The notes below the pieces were generated by a model. It was given only the letters and a program-made list of their open reading frames with translations, was not told where the DNA came from and ran no database searches. A stretch of DNA of 64,000 nt, taken from assembly GCF_003255815.1 (NCBI RefSeq), contig NC_037682.1:12372159-12436158 (forward strand), given 5' to 3'. The stretch is from Theropithecus gelada (taxonomy: Eukaryota > Chordata > Mammalia > Primates > Cercopithecidae). The position numbers were made by a program, and so were the translations under genes. Of the stretch, positions 1-13,750 are shown piece by piece; the stretch's first letter is position 1; each line of letters opens with the position of its first letter.

Positions 1-305
1 CAGAGAGTGGAGGTAGGACAGAGCCACCCGCCGTGGCCACCAATCTCTGCTCCTTGGAAGAAGGGGCTGGGAGGCCCTGGGAGGGTCATGGCTGACGGCT
101 GAAGGAGGGCAGGCCCCATGAGGACAGGGTGCTATGCGGGAGACGTGAAGGGAAAAAGGAGAGGAGAAAGGGAGAAAGATCCAACACGGAGTACTTGAGT
201 GGTGCGTACACCAGCCTCTCAGACACCCCTCAGAACAGAAGCCCACCATTCCTCTGGCCATCACCCCACCTGCGCCCCTTCCCCACGGTGTCCGGGGCTG
301 TGGCT
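1..305 (-). other. FADS2: FADS2 3' UTR (partial)
   Basis: This stretch follows the FADS2 stop codon in the same terminal exon. It carries no AATAAA or ATTAAA on the minus strand that I can see, so the UTR probably continues beyond the window's left edge. The inference rests on position after the stop and on the long 3' UTR known for this gene. Confidence 0.75.
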
Positions 306-357
306 TCATTTGTGAAGGTAGGCATCCAGCCACAGCTTCCCAGACTTCCTCAGGGAC
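306..357 (-). CDS. FADS2: FADS2 exon 12, coding part (residues 428-444)
   Basis: The reverse strand reads a GCAG acceptor, then codons for SLRKSGKLWLDAYLHK and a TGA stop at 308-306. The human residue at the third position is lysine, from memory; here it is arginine. The 52 coding bases complete the arginine codon split with exon 11. Confidence 0.96.
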
Positions 358-3300
358 CTGCGAAGTTGGGGATGGATGAGGGTCAGGGACCAGGACGGGT
401 CCAGCCCCAGGGAGTGCAGGGGCTGAGGAGGCCATCATTAAGGTGGAGGTCCACAGGGTGATCCCAGGGCCCAGCCCCTGTGGACCTCCACCCCTCACCT
501 GATGATGTCCAGCAGGGCCCTCAGTAGCGGCTTCTCCTGGTATTCAATGCCATGCTTGGCACATAGAGACTTCACCAGCGGGGCGATCTTGTGTAAGTTG
601 TGCCGGGGCATGGTGGGGAAGAGGCTGAGGAGCATGTGGGGTGGGCAGAACGTGAGGACTCCAGAGGGCCAGGCTGCTCCCGCCTCCTCCCATCACCCGC
701 GCAGAGGCTGGCTGGGGTCCTCGGAGACCCTGTCCACAGCCAGGACCAGGCTCAAAGTGTGGCTCCTCGTGTGTGCCCAGTGGGGTGCCATGTATGTGGA
801 GGGGAGGGTGCAGCCCTCCGTGAGCAGGAGGGCATTTGTGCTTTATGGAGCTGGGAAGATACTGGGTAGCCAGAGACGAAGTGTCATGTTTTTCAAAAAA
901 GAAATGAGATAGCTGGAGGATGCTAGAAAAAGAGGCAGTGAGGTGGGGCACGGTGGCTCATGCCTGTAATCCCAGCATTTTGGGAGGCCGAGGCGGGCAG
1001 ATCACTTGAGGTCAGAAGTTTGAGATCAGCCTGGGCAACATGGCAAGACCCCTTCTCTACAAAAAATAAAAATAAAAAATTAGGCCGGGCACAGTGGCTC
1101 ACACCTGTAATCCCAGCACTTTGGGAGGCCGAGGCGGGTGGATCACTTGAGGCCAGGAGTTTGAGACCAATCTGGCCAACATGGTGAAACCCCATCTCCA
1201 TTAAAAATACAAAAATTAGCTGGGCGTGATGGCACATGCCTGTAATCCCAGCTATGTGGGAGGCTGAGGCATGAGAATTGCTTGAACCCGGTAGGTGGAG
1301 GATGCAGTGAGCCACTGCACTCCAGTCTGGGCAACAGAGCGAGACTCTGTCTCAAAATAAATAAATAAAAGTAAAAAAATAAAAAACTAGCTGGACGTGG
1401 TGGCATGCACCTGTAGTCCCAGCATGGCTTTAACTCAGGCATTCCAGGCTGCAGTGAGCTAAGAAAGCACCACTGCACTCTAGCCCAGGAAACAGGGTGA
1501 GACCCTGTCTCTAAATTTTTTATTTTTTAATAAAAAAAAAATGAGTGACAAGAGGTGAGGCAAGGACAAGGGGCAGCAAGGCAGTCCCTCGGCCAATGTT
1601 CCAGGCAAGCCCTGCCTTGCTAGCCTCACAGGGTCATGAGGTGCGTGTGCAGGCTCCATAACTACAAAATCCCAGGCCCACGTAGAGGGAGGTGGTTATC
1701 ACTATGACCAAGTGGCACAGGACAAGGGGCACAGGATGCCCCTCCCGGAGATGGCACAGGGGAGCCCCTCTCCTGACCTCAGCAGGGCTGGCTGGGGGCC
1801 TCGCTCTAGATTGGGCAGAGACCTTGTCACAGAGACAAAGAGGTGGCCCCCACATTCTGCGCTCTGCCCAGACGGGGTAGCGGCCGCTTCCCTCCCGCTG
1901 TGGGTCTCCCCGCCTCCCCGCAGCCCCGCGCTCACTGGTGCTCAATCTGGAAGTTAAGGTGTCCACTGAACCAGTCGTTGAAGAAGGACTGCTCCACGTT
2001 GCAGGTGGCTGTCAGCTGTCAGTGGAGGAGATGCGTGTCAGGGAACAAAGGAAGGCCTAAGGGCCCGGCCTCATTCCCAGGGGGCCCAGCCTTACCCAGG
2101 GTCTCCAGGTCACCCCTCCACATCATACCGTCCTGCCTGATGGCCTCAGCCCATCCAGATGCCCCACCTGTCCCTCCGGGGGACTCCTGCCACCCTTTCT
2201 TGCTTAGCCCTGAAGCTCCCAGCAGAAGGACACAGGCAGCCCCGGGAGGCCCAGCACAGCCCTGGATCAACAGATGCAGAGCATCTGGGGCCAGGACATG
2301 GACACCGGGACCAGGCTCTGCACAGCTCTGGTGACTGGCCCTGCCTTCCCTACCTGGCTACTGAACCAGTCGCGGTAGGCCTCCTGGTCAATCTCCATGA
2401 CGATGTGATTCATCTGTGTGACCCACACGAACCAGTGGCTCTCCAGGAACCTGCAAGAGAACACAGCTCAGCGCAGGGGCCTCGGGGGGCCCGGTCATGG
2501 TGGGAACAGATGCACTCTCCCAACAGCCCAGGACAGCCCCTGCCAAGGGGCCAGGATGGGAGGTCCCTGGGCAAAGTGGAGCCGTCCGAGCCTCTTCTCA
2601 TGCCAAAGCCCTCATCGGTGCCAGTGGAGGGCCCAGGGATGAACCAGCAAAGCCCAGGCACCTGATGAAGTTGAGGAAAAGGAGGGCTCCCAGGATGCCG
2701 TAGAAAGGGATGTAGGTGACGAAGAACCGGATGTAGTAGCTGATGGCCCAGGCCAGGTCCTGCGGGGAAAGATGAAGTTAGGCGCAGCCTGCCCTCTCCT
2801 CTGCCCGGGCACCATGTGCCTGCCCCAGATGTGCACACACCTCACACTCAGGCCTCTAGAAGCTGGACCGCAGCCCACTGAAGCACGATGGGCAATTACA
2901 CACAACCTGTTTGCTCTGGGTTTGCATGGCTGCCTTTGTTTCTAGGGAAATGCTGAGTGTTTTAGCATCAGGAAGTGACTGTGCCCTGTACTTTGGGAGA
3001 GAAACGGACTCTCCTGCTGAGGGGCAGTCGTGGGGTAGGGGTGGGGGTCAGCAGCCCTCTCATGGGTCAGGGGTGATTCTGAAGGTGTGCCCCCAACCCT
3101 GGGCCAAGTCCCCAACCGTCCCCCAGTCCTGTCCCTGCACCTTGCACCTGGGTCTCCTCCTGGCCTCTCCTTCCAGCAGGACAGAGGGCTTGGAGGGGCA
3201 GGGAAGGTCAGAGGCACCATCGTCCCTACCTCAGGGCTCTCGCAGCAGAGGCTGGCCTCCCCATGCCCCACTGTCGTCCTGTGCCCCTCCACTCTGCTCT

Positions 3301-6300
3301 CCTTGCTGCCCCTGGCTGGAGTGGTACCAGGGACTGGGCTTGGACATCTCCTCTCATGTACTGGGAGGGTGACTTCACGGCTCTGCCCTGTCCACTGCCT
3401 CTCTGCCACCCAAGTCTTGTCTCAACTGGACCACAGCAGCAGCCTCCCACGGTCCCCTGCTTGTCCTCACGGCCACAGCAACCAGAGTGGCCTTCGCTCC
3501 AAGTAGGTCCCATCTCTCCCCTGCTAAAGCCTCCATCCCACCCAGAGTCACTCACGGAGCCTCGTGGGGTCAAGAACCTATCTTTACTCAGCCCCCTGAC
3601 CCAGCTCACTCCCTCCCCGGGGCCTCTGCACGGCCTGTTCCCACTGCCAGGGCGCTCATCCTGCCGTGAGTTTAGGTACGGGCACACGTGCCACGGGCTC
3701 GGCACAGGTGTCCGAGGTGGAAGGTGAGGCCAAGGGACTGCCCTGTCTCACGTCGAACGGCTGAAGTACAAGGTCACATTTGAGTCTTAAAATAGATTCC
3801 CACTCCCCTGGAGAGGGGGAGACTAGGAGGTTATTCCAGCGGCTCAGACATGAAATGACAGAGGCCTAAACCAGAACCCACAGCGCTGACAAGGAGGTGA
3901 CAGATTCCAGAACTGTCAGCGGCAACGGTGGCTGCATTTGCAACTGCTTGGCTGTGGGGAATCTAGGCTGGTCCTAGGTGATAAGGGGTCGGGTGCCAGC
4001 AGCTGAACAGGAAAGGAGGAGGGGAGCGCTCAGGAGGGGCTGGAGATGGCTTCAGGGCCAACATTGGCTGAGGACAGGACCTCACGTTCTAATGAGGTGG
4101 CCTTCAAGGGGACGAGCGAGGTAGATGTAGCCAGTTCTGCTCCCACTTTCCATCACATTCCTTCTATTTTGTGTGTGGTGCAGTAGTGTGCAGTGTATCC
4201 ACACATATATGGAAACAAAATGAGGATATGGTTATGGATTTTTTGTTTTTTGGAGACGGGGTCTTGCTCTATTGCCCAGGCTGGAGTGCAGTGGTGTGAT
4301 CATGACTCTGTCCCAGGCTCAAGCCATACTTCCATCTCAGCCTCCCAAGTAGCTGGGACCACCACACCTGGCTAATTTTTTTTTTTTTTTGAGATGGAGT
4401 CTTGCTCAGTCGCCCAGGCTAGAGTGCAGTGGTGCGAACTCGGCTCACTGCAAGCTCCGCCTCCCGGGTTCACACCATTCTCCTGCCTCAGCCTCCCGAG
4501 TACCTGGGACTACAGGTGCCCGCCACCACCCCTGGCTAACTTTTTGTATTTTTAGTAGAGATGGGGTGTCACCATGTTAGCCAAGATGGTCTCGATCTCC
4601 TGACCTCGTGATCCGCCTGCCTTGGCCTCCCAAAGTGCTGGGATTACAGGCATGAGCCACCGTGTCCGGCCTCACCTGGCTAATTTTTTTAAAGTTTTTA
4701 TAGAGATGGGTGGGGGGGGGTGTCACTTATTTGTCCAGGCTGGTCTCAAACACCTGTGCTCAAGTGATCTTCCAGCCTTGGCCTCCCAAAGTGCTAGGAT
4801 TAGAGGTGTGAACCATTGCCCCAGCCCAATTTTTATTCTTAAGAGACAGGGTCTCACTCTGTTGCCCAGGCTTGAGTGCAGCAGTATGTGATCACAGCTC
4901 ACTGCAGCCTCAAACTCCTAGGCTCAAGCCATCCTCCTACCCCAGCCTCCCAAGTAGCTAGACTGCAGGCACGCATCACCATGCCCAGCTTTTTGTAGAG
5001 ACAGGGTTTCTCCATGTTCCTCAGGCTGGTCTCAAACTCCTGGCTTCAAGTGATCCCTCCCACTTCGGCCTCCCAAAGTGCTGAGATCACAGGCGTGAGC
5101 CACCATGCCTGGCCTGGACTCTTTTTGAGTGTAGAGGGCAACACATACTCAGAGACCGTTGGTTTCAGGGGCAGGGAGTGCGGGAGATCAGAAGCAGCTA
5201 GAGAGGTGGAGCGAGGGGGCTGGGAAGAAGCCAGCAGAGGTGGCGACCTGGAAGCCAACAGGAAGAAGAACTGCAAGCAGGAGTGGCCGGTGGTGTCAGA
5301 TACAGCAAAATTCCAGGAGGGTGAAGCCTGGGAGCATCTCAGGATCCAGGACGTGGCCCCAGGAACCAGGAAGCTTGCCAGAGCATGTAAACCTCCCTAG
5401 GAAGCCTCCTTCAAAGATCTAAGGGTTTATCACCTCTTTCCTCTAAGCCAGGGTCCCCCAACTTCCACACTGTTGGCACCTGGGACAGGCTGCTTGTTGC
5501 CATGGGCGGTTCTCCAGGGCATGGCAGGGTGCTTAGCACCATCCTGGCTGGATGCCCACCAGATGCCAGTAGCACCCTCCTCTCCTGAAGTTGTGACAAT
5601 CAGAAGTGTCTCCAGATACTGTCAAAGGGCAGAACAGCTCCCCTGAGAAACAGTGCCCCAGGTCATAGGTGCGCTCCTGGCTCTGAAAGCCCCGCGGCTC
5701 ATCACATTGTCCCCACTCTGCCATCTCCTTTTAGGAACACAGGGTGATTTCTTTTCCTGTTTAATGCTTTGTTCCTTAGGGAACAAGCACAGTCAAAAAC
5801 AAAACAAGAGGTTGCTCACTGCAACCTCTGCCTGCCAGGTTCAAGCAATTCTCCTGCCTCAGCCACACCATGCCCAGCTAATTTTTTGTATTTTTAGTAG
5901 AGACGGGGTTTCACCATGCTGGCCAGGCTGGTCTCGAACTCCTGACCTCATGATCTGCACGCCTCGGCCTCTGAAAGTGCTGGGGTTACAGGCATGAGCG
6001 ACTGTGCCCAGCAATAGGCCATTGATGAGTTAGAACAGGATTGGATGCTAGAGGCAAGGAGATGGTGTAACATGTATGAGGAAGGAAAAAACATAATGAT
6101 GCTAGTCTCTAACTTGAGCCACTGGGTGGATGATGGAGCCATTCATTAACATGGAGACCATCAGAAAAGGATTAGGTTGTGGGGGAAGAGGAGAGGACTT
6201 ATATTGAATATGTTGGATTTGAAATGGCTGGGACACCTCTAGATGGAGTTAGATTGGATATATGGGTCCAAGACTTGGAGATAAAATTTGACTTGGCTGC

Positions 6301-9300
6301 TCTTAAATTCACAGTCAAGGTGAAAAGGACAACTTCAGTTAGCAAGCGATAAAACAGTAATCAATAGGCCGGGCACAGTGGCTCACGCCTGTAATCCCAG
6401 CACTTTGGGAGGCCGAGGTGGGTGGATCACCTCAGGTCGGGAGTTTGAGACCAGCCTGACCAATATGGTGAAACCCTATCTCTACTGAAAATACAAAATT
6501 AGCCAGGCATGGTGGCACATGCCTGCAATCCCAGCTACTCAGGAGGCTGAGGCAGGAGAATCGCTTGAACCTGGAAGGCAGAGGTTTCAGTGAGCCGAGA
6601 TTGCGCCATTGTACTCCAGCCTGGGCAACAAGAGCAAAACTCCATCTCAAAACCAACCAAACAAACAAAAAACAGTAATCAATAAACAAGCCCACATTTG
6701 GTTAAGAGAGGAAAAACTTTCCCATAGCTATTGGTTGGAGCATGAGGGGCAAATAGACTGCTTAGAAAGACTGGATTTCAGAAAGTGACAATTTAGTCTT
6801 TGATAATTGTCAAATAAACAACTTATCGGCTGGGTGCAGTGGCTCACGCCTGTAATCCCAGCACTTTGGGAGGCTGAGGCGGGTGGATCACGAATCAGGA
6901 GTTCGAGACCAGCCTGGCCAACATGGTAAAACCCCATCTCTACTAAAAATACAAAAATTAGCCAGGCGTGGTGGCGGGCGCCTGTATTCCCAGCTACTCG
7001 GGAGGCTGAGGCAGGAGAATTGCTTGAACCCAGGAGGCAGAGGTTGCAGAGAGCCGAGATCCTGCCACTACACTCCAGCCTGGGCGACAGAGCGAAACTC
7101 CGTCTCAAAAAAAAAAAAAAAAAAAAAAAGAAGAAGAAAAAAAAAGATGACGTAATTACAATGGGCCCTAAAGCAATATGAGCAACGTCCCTACTTTAAA
7201 AAAGGAAAATTTTCAAGTATCTACTTTTGGTGAAGAAAAAAGGAAAATAAAAAAATAGGCTGGGCATGGTGGCTCATGCCTGTAATCCCAGCACTTTGTG
7301 AGGCTGAGGCGGGCAGATCACCTGAGGCCAAGAGTTTGAGACCAGCATAGCCAACATGGAAAAAACCCATCTCTACTAAAAATACAAAAATTAGCCGGGC
7401 GTGGTGGCCGGTGCCTGTAATCTCGGGTACTTGGGAGGCTGAGGCATAAGAATCGCTTGAACCCAGGAGGTGGAGGTTGCAGTGAGCCAAGATCATGCCA
7501 CTGCACTCCAGCCTGTGTGACACAGTGAGACTCTGTCTCAATAAATAAATAAATAAACAAAATAATTTTTTAAAGAGGGAAATTTGGACATAGATACAGA
7601 CATAGATATGCAGAGAGACGATGTACCGAGAGGGAGGGCAAAAGCCATCAACCAGCCAAGGAGAGGCCCAGAACAGAGCCTTCCAGAGCCCTAAGGAATC
7701 CACCCTGCTAACACCTCGGTTTTGGACTTCCCGTCTCCGGAACTGGGAGAAAACACATCGCTGCTGCTTATGCTGCTTAGTTCGTGGTGCTTCGTCATAC
7801 GGTCTCCGCAAACGAACACACCTGTCCTCTCGGCCAACGCCCAGCTGCTCCGATTTCTGACCAGGCTGTGGGGCGACCCAGTTCATGGGCCTCAGGGCCC
7901 GCAGGGAGTGGGGAAGGAAGATGGCTACACTTGCCTCTCATCATGCTGCCTTTGAGAACTTTCTGGGGGGCTCTACAAAAGCAGGGGCTGCCCCAGTGGA
8001 CTCCCTGTGTATGAGGGAGAGTAGAGATCTTTAGGACTGGGTCCTGGTGGCCCCAGGGGCAGTCCTTTCCTGAGAGGCAGCTACCCCAGGGAGGAGATGC
8101 ATAGGGCCCCGCAGGCTCCACTGAGGCACCCGAGGAGGCAGCGTAGGGTCCCCAGGTCCACCTGTCCCAGTCACCCTCCTCCCCATGCCAAGCCAGCTGT
8201 GTCCCTGACTCACCACCCAGTTCTTGTGCACGATCATGGTCATGATGATCTGGTACTGGAAATACATGGGGATGAGCAGCGGCGGCCCAACTGCAAGAGA
8301 GAGACAGGCACTTAGAGGCATCCATTCACCCCGCCTGTGCCGGAAGGTCGGGGGGACCCGGGCCCAGCACTGATCACAGGGGCCAGCCCTGCAGACGTGA
8401 GCAGAAGCAGCCAGGGACCCTGGGGCCTGCAGAGAAGGCTGGGAGCCCTTGAGGATGTGCATCACCCCTGGGACTCTCTGAGCCTGTGTCCCCACCTGGC
8501 CTGTAACATGGGCTGAGGGGGTCTGCAGGGGATGGCTGCTGTGGCCCCTGCTTCTAACAAGTTTAGTGTCACTTTCTGGACCTGGAAAAGATGTCAGGTA
8601 GGAGGGAGAGAGACGCCACTCTGGGGGGAAGGGAGGGACCAGGAGTGGTTTCAGGGTGCTGAGCACTCACTCAGGAAGAAGTATTCGTGCTGGTGATTGT
8701 AGGGTAGGTATTTCAGCTTCTTCTTGCCGTACTGAGGAGAGAGGAGAGATCATGAGCGCCCAGCAGCCTCAGCTCCCAGCCTCCCATGCTCCTCGACCCG
8801 CCCTGCAGCCACCATCCCTTCTCTCTACTCAGGGCACACCACTGTCCCTTTCCTGTCAATCTGCACCCTGGGCCCACCAAGCCTGGGACCCCTCCAGCCC
8901 TCTGGGCTCCCCATTCTGCAGCCAGCAGTGACCAACGCTTCCTCAGCCCTAGCTGAGTGCTGGCCCAATGGCATCAATCCTCTGCAAGGCCGGCGCTTCT
9001 GAGGCTGAGGCTCAGCATTAAGCCATGTCCCAAGGCCATGGGAAGTGGCCCTGGCTGGGATCAGAACCCAAAAAACTGACTCTGAGCCCATGTGACAGGC
9101 ACTAAATAAATGTTTGTTGAATGAATAGGCAACAGAGCAACTCTCGGCGGGGCATAAGCACCCAGGGGAGCTGCTAGGTCACCATGGAGAGCTCCTGGAG
9201 CCCACTGTGGCAGGGAGAACCTAGGTAAGGGCCCCAGAATTGCTGCCAGTCATCAGGCTGGGATCATCTTCCTCCCTGGAGCTTCCCTGTAATTTACAAG

Positions 9301-12300
9301 AGTGAATCACTCCTCCCCAACTGGAGCCTAACCTTGAGGACAGAACAGAGGAGGCCATGGCACAGACTCCTAGGCCACATCTGGCTACCTGAGGTCCCCA
9401 TGAAGGCACCTGTTTCTTCCCCATCATAGCCTGCACTTTGGGCAGCCTGATGCCCAGAGGCTCTGACGGAGGAGGGCTGGGCTGGGTCCTGGGTATCGTC
9501 ACTGTCCAAAGCTGCTCAGGCCACTCAGTGTGAGCCAGGCATAGGAACCACGGTTCCAGGGGACCTGGAGCCCTTAATTCCATGGTCCAGCCCCTAGGGA
9601 CCAGCCCACCCTGCTCTTTCAGGACTGAGACCAAAAGATACTGCTCACTGAGTGGCACCTGCTCCTCTTGCTTGCAGTGTGGGGAGGCTGGGCTTGGAGC
9701 CTGAAGATGCGCTCGAGCCGACTCTGCCTCTCACCAGTGCTGAGACTGCGTGAGTCGCTTAGCCTTGCTGAGCCTTGTCTGGCATTCGAATCAGTGGTCG
9801 GTAAGAGGAGCCAATGAGAACATGGGCACAGGTGCTAAGTGCTCCCTATACACCTGGATCCAAAGGCCACAGTTGCCTCCTCCAACAGTGTCCAGTCCTA
9901 CTTATTGCAGTCAGGAGGTCCAAGTGAGTTACAGAGGGAAGGAACCTTGGATGGCGCCTAGGCCAGCGCCCCTGTCATCCAGGTGAGAACACAGAGGGAA
10001 GTGATTGTCTAAATCACAGGGAGAGCACGGACTCCTGAGGGAGGAGGCTGTGGGTGGGAACCAGGTCCACTCTGTCCCCAACACTTGCATCTTGGCACCA
10101 ATGGCCGTGGTCACAGCACGCCCAGCCGAAGAACCCCCAGAAACAGTCCCTTTGTTCTGTGTGGCCTCCTGGGCCTTGGCAAGGATCTCACCCATTCCCA
10201 GAAAGGACGGCCACTTGTAGGAAGACTATCATTAAGGCCAGGGCTGAGGCCGGCCACAGGGAGGTCCGAGCCAGGAGGCCTCACAGGAGCCCTTCATGAG
10301 TCTCCAGTCGATGGAGGCACTGGAGAAGCCAGCACTGCAGACCATGCCCTCGAGGTGGCCAGTCTCGGAGGCCTGCAGTGGCTCACAGAACAGGCCTCTG
10401 GGTCCTGCTCTAAGCTTCTCCCCGAGGAGAGGGAGCAGGCTCACAGCCCCAGGCTTAGCGTGCAGTATCTCCAGCTCTGGCCAAGAGCTCCTCCCCACTG
10501 CATCTCTGTCCCACACGGCGTCCCGTCCCTCTTGGGCTGGGCCGGCTGTACTCGGAAGTGAGCACAGAGGGCAACCCAGGCAGGTCAGCAGGGGCCAGGG
10601 CATCCTATGGAGGGACTGAGGGCTGGCCATGCTGCTGTGGGGGCCTGGGAGGCACCTGGGGAGTCTGTTTGGAGCTGCATGTGCACAGTAGGCACTTTGT
10701 TCTCATGGGTGATGGTGGCCTTTGGGTGGACAACAGAGGTTACAGGGGCTGCCTCCGCTGGTAAGCACTGCTGGCTCTAGTGTGCACCCCTTTAATGCCC
10801 CAGAATGACCCTCGGGAGCCAGGGGGCCCTGCTTGCCAGGCAGCAGCAGGCCTCAGAGTGGGCCTCTGTGGGACGGTGAGCTAAATGCTTATCACAGTCA
10901 TGCGCGTGTATGTGTGTGTATATGGTGACATACCATTACACATCTGTCCCCATCTCGATGGCCTCAGCTGCAGCGGGTCTGCTGGGGGATGGCCAGTACT
11001 CCCCTCCCAAACCAGAAAGTACAACTGTGGGCTTGGGATACCAAGCCCTGCCCTGTGGCTAACTCTCTGCTCTCATCTTTCCCACGCTCGGTTCTTTGCC
11101 AGAGCTTTGCCATTTAAGTCATGGGAGCAGGGAAAGGAGGGAGAGGTATTTTAGAATGCACCAAGCTGGGGGGGGTGAGTGCCTGGCTGTTTAATTGATC
11201 AGAAAGCTGGGGCTACCCAACAAACGTATTTCGCAAGGGTCCCCGGGACTCCGAAGCTGTGGTGTGCAGCCAGACGGTTTGGGTTTGGACAGTGGTGTTG
11301 CCTTTTCCTAGCTGTTACCTTGAACAAGTCACTTCATGTCTCTAGGCCTTAGTTGTTCCATCCATGAAAGGGGTCGATGACAGCTCCTGCCTCACGGGTT
11401 AAGCAAGGACTAAGTGACGTTGGGCACGCACACTGCCCATCGCGCTGTCCAGCCCACAGACTCAGTCAACAAGAGTCAGGCTTCTTCCCTACTGGGGGCT
11501 CAGAGCTTCAAGTGTGGGGAGTGGAGGACCCCACACATCTCCTCTTCCCGAGGAGTCCCCGTCACACACACAGAGAAAGCCCAAGAGGCAAGGAAGACAC
11601 ACGACTTTCACTTGGCTGGGCTGCGGCCAAGGGTGTGGGTGGCACACATGGACCTCCCCCTGACCAGGGACGGCGCCTTCCCAGGCTGCGGCTGATAGGC
11701 GGGGACTCAGGCCAGGGGCGAGGAAGGGAGTGCAGCCAACCCTGGCAGCGGGGCTGACTCTCCTGTCCTGGGTCTCTCTGTGTACCACAAGGCCAGGCTT
11801 GGATGAAGGCCTGGAGGATGCCGGGCCATGTGGAGAGGACCTTTCAGCTTTGGAACAAAATGTCTGAGGAATGACAAGGGCCCTCCTTGTCCGTGGAGGG
11901 TTGGGGGAGGGGAGCTGTCGCAAAGCCCAGTCTCTTGACTCTGGGAACCTGCAAACTCACACACAGAGAGAAACAGGCAGCACGACCTCCCCAGCAGGAG
12001 CAGAATGGCAAGGTCCCAGTCGAAGGTCCCTGAGAGGGCGGCCTGTGTCTCCCAAGGTGGGATGGGTGGCTTAGGCCTGTTCATGAAGGTCTGCCTGAAG
12101 CAGGAAGCCCAGGAGGTTAGCTTCAGACAGGCAGGGCAGCAGAGGTGGTTTCCCGGATGGGAGGAGGAGGAGGAGGATCTCAGGCATGGCATGGCTTCTG
12201 AGGCCCATTTACACTGCTACTGGGATAATGGCCTCACCAACCCCCTCAGAAAACGAGGATATGGCAAAAGAAGAACAAAACAAGACTGCTGCCAATATCA

Positions 12301-13713
12301 CCACTATTAAACTCAGCTCTGAAATTTCCCGTCAATGCAATAAAACCCAAAGCAGACAACAGAATGGAGCTATTAAAAGAAAGAGACTACACTAACATCC
12401 AGATTAGAAGGAAGGAAGGAGGGAGGGAGGGAAGGAGGGAAGGAAGGAAGGAAGGAAGGAAGGAGAAAGAAAAAGAAAAAGAAAAAGAAAGAAAGAAAGA
12501 GAAAGAAAGAAAGAAAGAAAGGAAGGAAGGAAGGAAGGAGAAAGAAAAAGAAAGAAAGAAAGAGAAAGAAAGAAAGGAAGGAAGGAAGAAGGAGAAAGAA
12601 AAAGAAAGAGAAAGAAAGGAAGGAAGAAGGAGAAAGAAAAAGAAGGAAGGAAGGAAGGAGAAAGAAAAAGAAAAAAGAAAGAAAGAAAAGGAAGGAAGGA
12701 AAGAAAGAAAAGAGAGAGAGAAAGAAAGAAAGGCAAGCAGGCAGGTAATCTAGCGTGACTACATGTTTTTTTTGGTTTGTTTTTATGTTGTTTGTTGTTG
12801 TTGTTGTTGCTGTTGTCATTGTTGTTTTGAGACGGAGTCTCACTCTGTCGCCCAGGCTGGAGTGCAGCGGTGCGATCTCAGCTCACTGCAACCTCTGCCT
12901 CCCGGGTTCAAGCGATTCTCTTGCCTCAGCCTCCAGAGTAGCTGGGACTACAGGTGTGTGCCACCACACCCAGCTAATTTTTTGTATTTTTAGTAGAGAC
13001 AGGGTTTCACCGTGTTAGCCAGGATGATCTCGATCTCCTGACCTCGTGATCTGCCTGCCTCGGCCTCCCAAAGTGCTGGGATTACAGACATGAGCCACCG
13101 CGCCTGGCCAAGAGACTACATTTTCATTATTTTCTAGGATATGATCATCTACCCAGGAAACTCAAAAGAATCAACCGAAACACAACTAGAATTATGAAGA
13201 GACATAAGTGGACACTAGCGGGACAAAAGATAACTATCCCATTCATCGGAAGGCCATGCAAACAAAAATTTAGAAAAAAAAAGAAAATGAAGATAACTAC
13301 CGCAATATCCACTGCTTTCCTGAGTACCAGAGAACCCCCCCAATCATGAGGACAAAATATAAAACGGATAAGGATTGTGTTTTAAAAGAAACATCCATGA
13401 GACATATAAAGAAATATAGACCTTGGCCAGGCACAGTGGCTCATGCTGGTAATCCCAGCACTTTGGGAGGCTGAGGCAGGCAGATCACTGGAGGTCAGGA
13501 GTTCAAGACCAGCCTGGCCAACATGGTGAAACCCTATCTTACTAAAAATACAAGAATTATCCAGGCATGGTGGCATGCACCTGTAGTCCCAGCTACTCGG
13601 GAGGCTGAGGCGGAAGGACGGCTTGAGCTCAGGAGGTTGAGGCTGCAGTGAACCAAGATTGCACCACTATGCTCTAGCTGAGGTGACAGAGCAAGACCTT
13701 GTCTCAAAAAAAA

Positions 13714-13750
<37 letters not shown>

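Larger units (their letters stand above)
2760..8213 (-). other. FADS2 intron 7
   Basis: This intron is 5.45 kb. The part 2760-4230 is unique GC-rich DNA in which I see no gene. Most of 4238-7565 is Alu, with a MER5A copy at 5447-5663. The parts 6014-6366 and 7570-8213 look unique. Confidence 0.9.

Noticed and set aside
261..269. TCACCCCAC sterol-element core in the FADS2 3' UTR
   Set aside because: It is an isolated 9-base match in the untranslated end with no partner motif. Chance is a sufficient explanation.
8031..8666. 211-residue minus-strand open frame near exon 7
   Set aside because: It includes real exon 7 residues, but the rest is intron read-through on both sides of good splice sites.
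12364..12843. Long lysine/glutamate-rich and serine/phenylalanine-rich open frames
   Set aside because: They are translations of the purine microsatellite on both strands.
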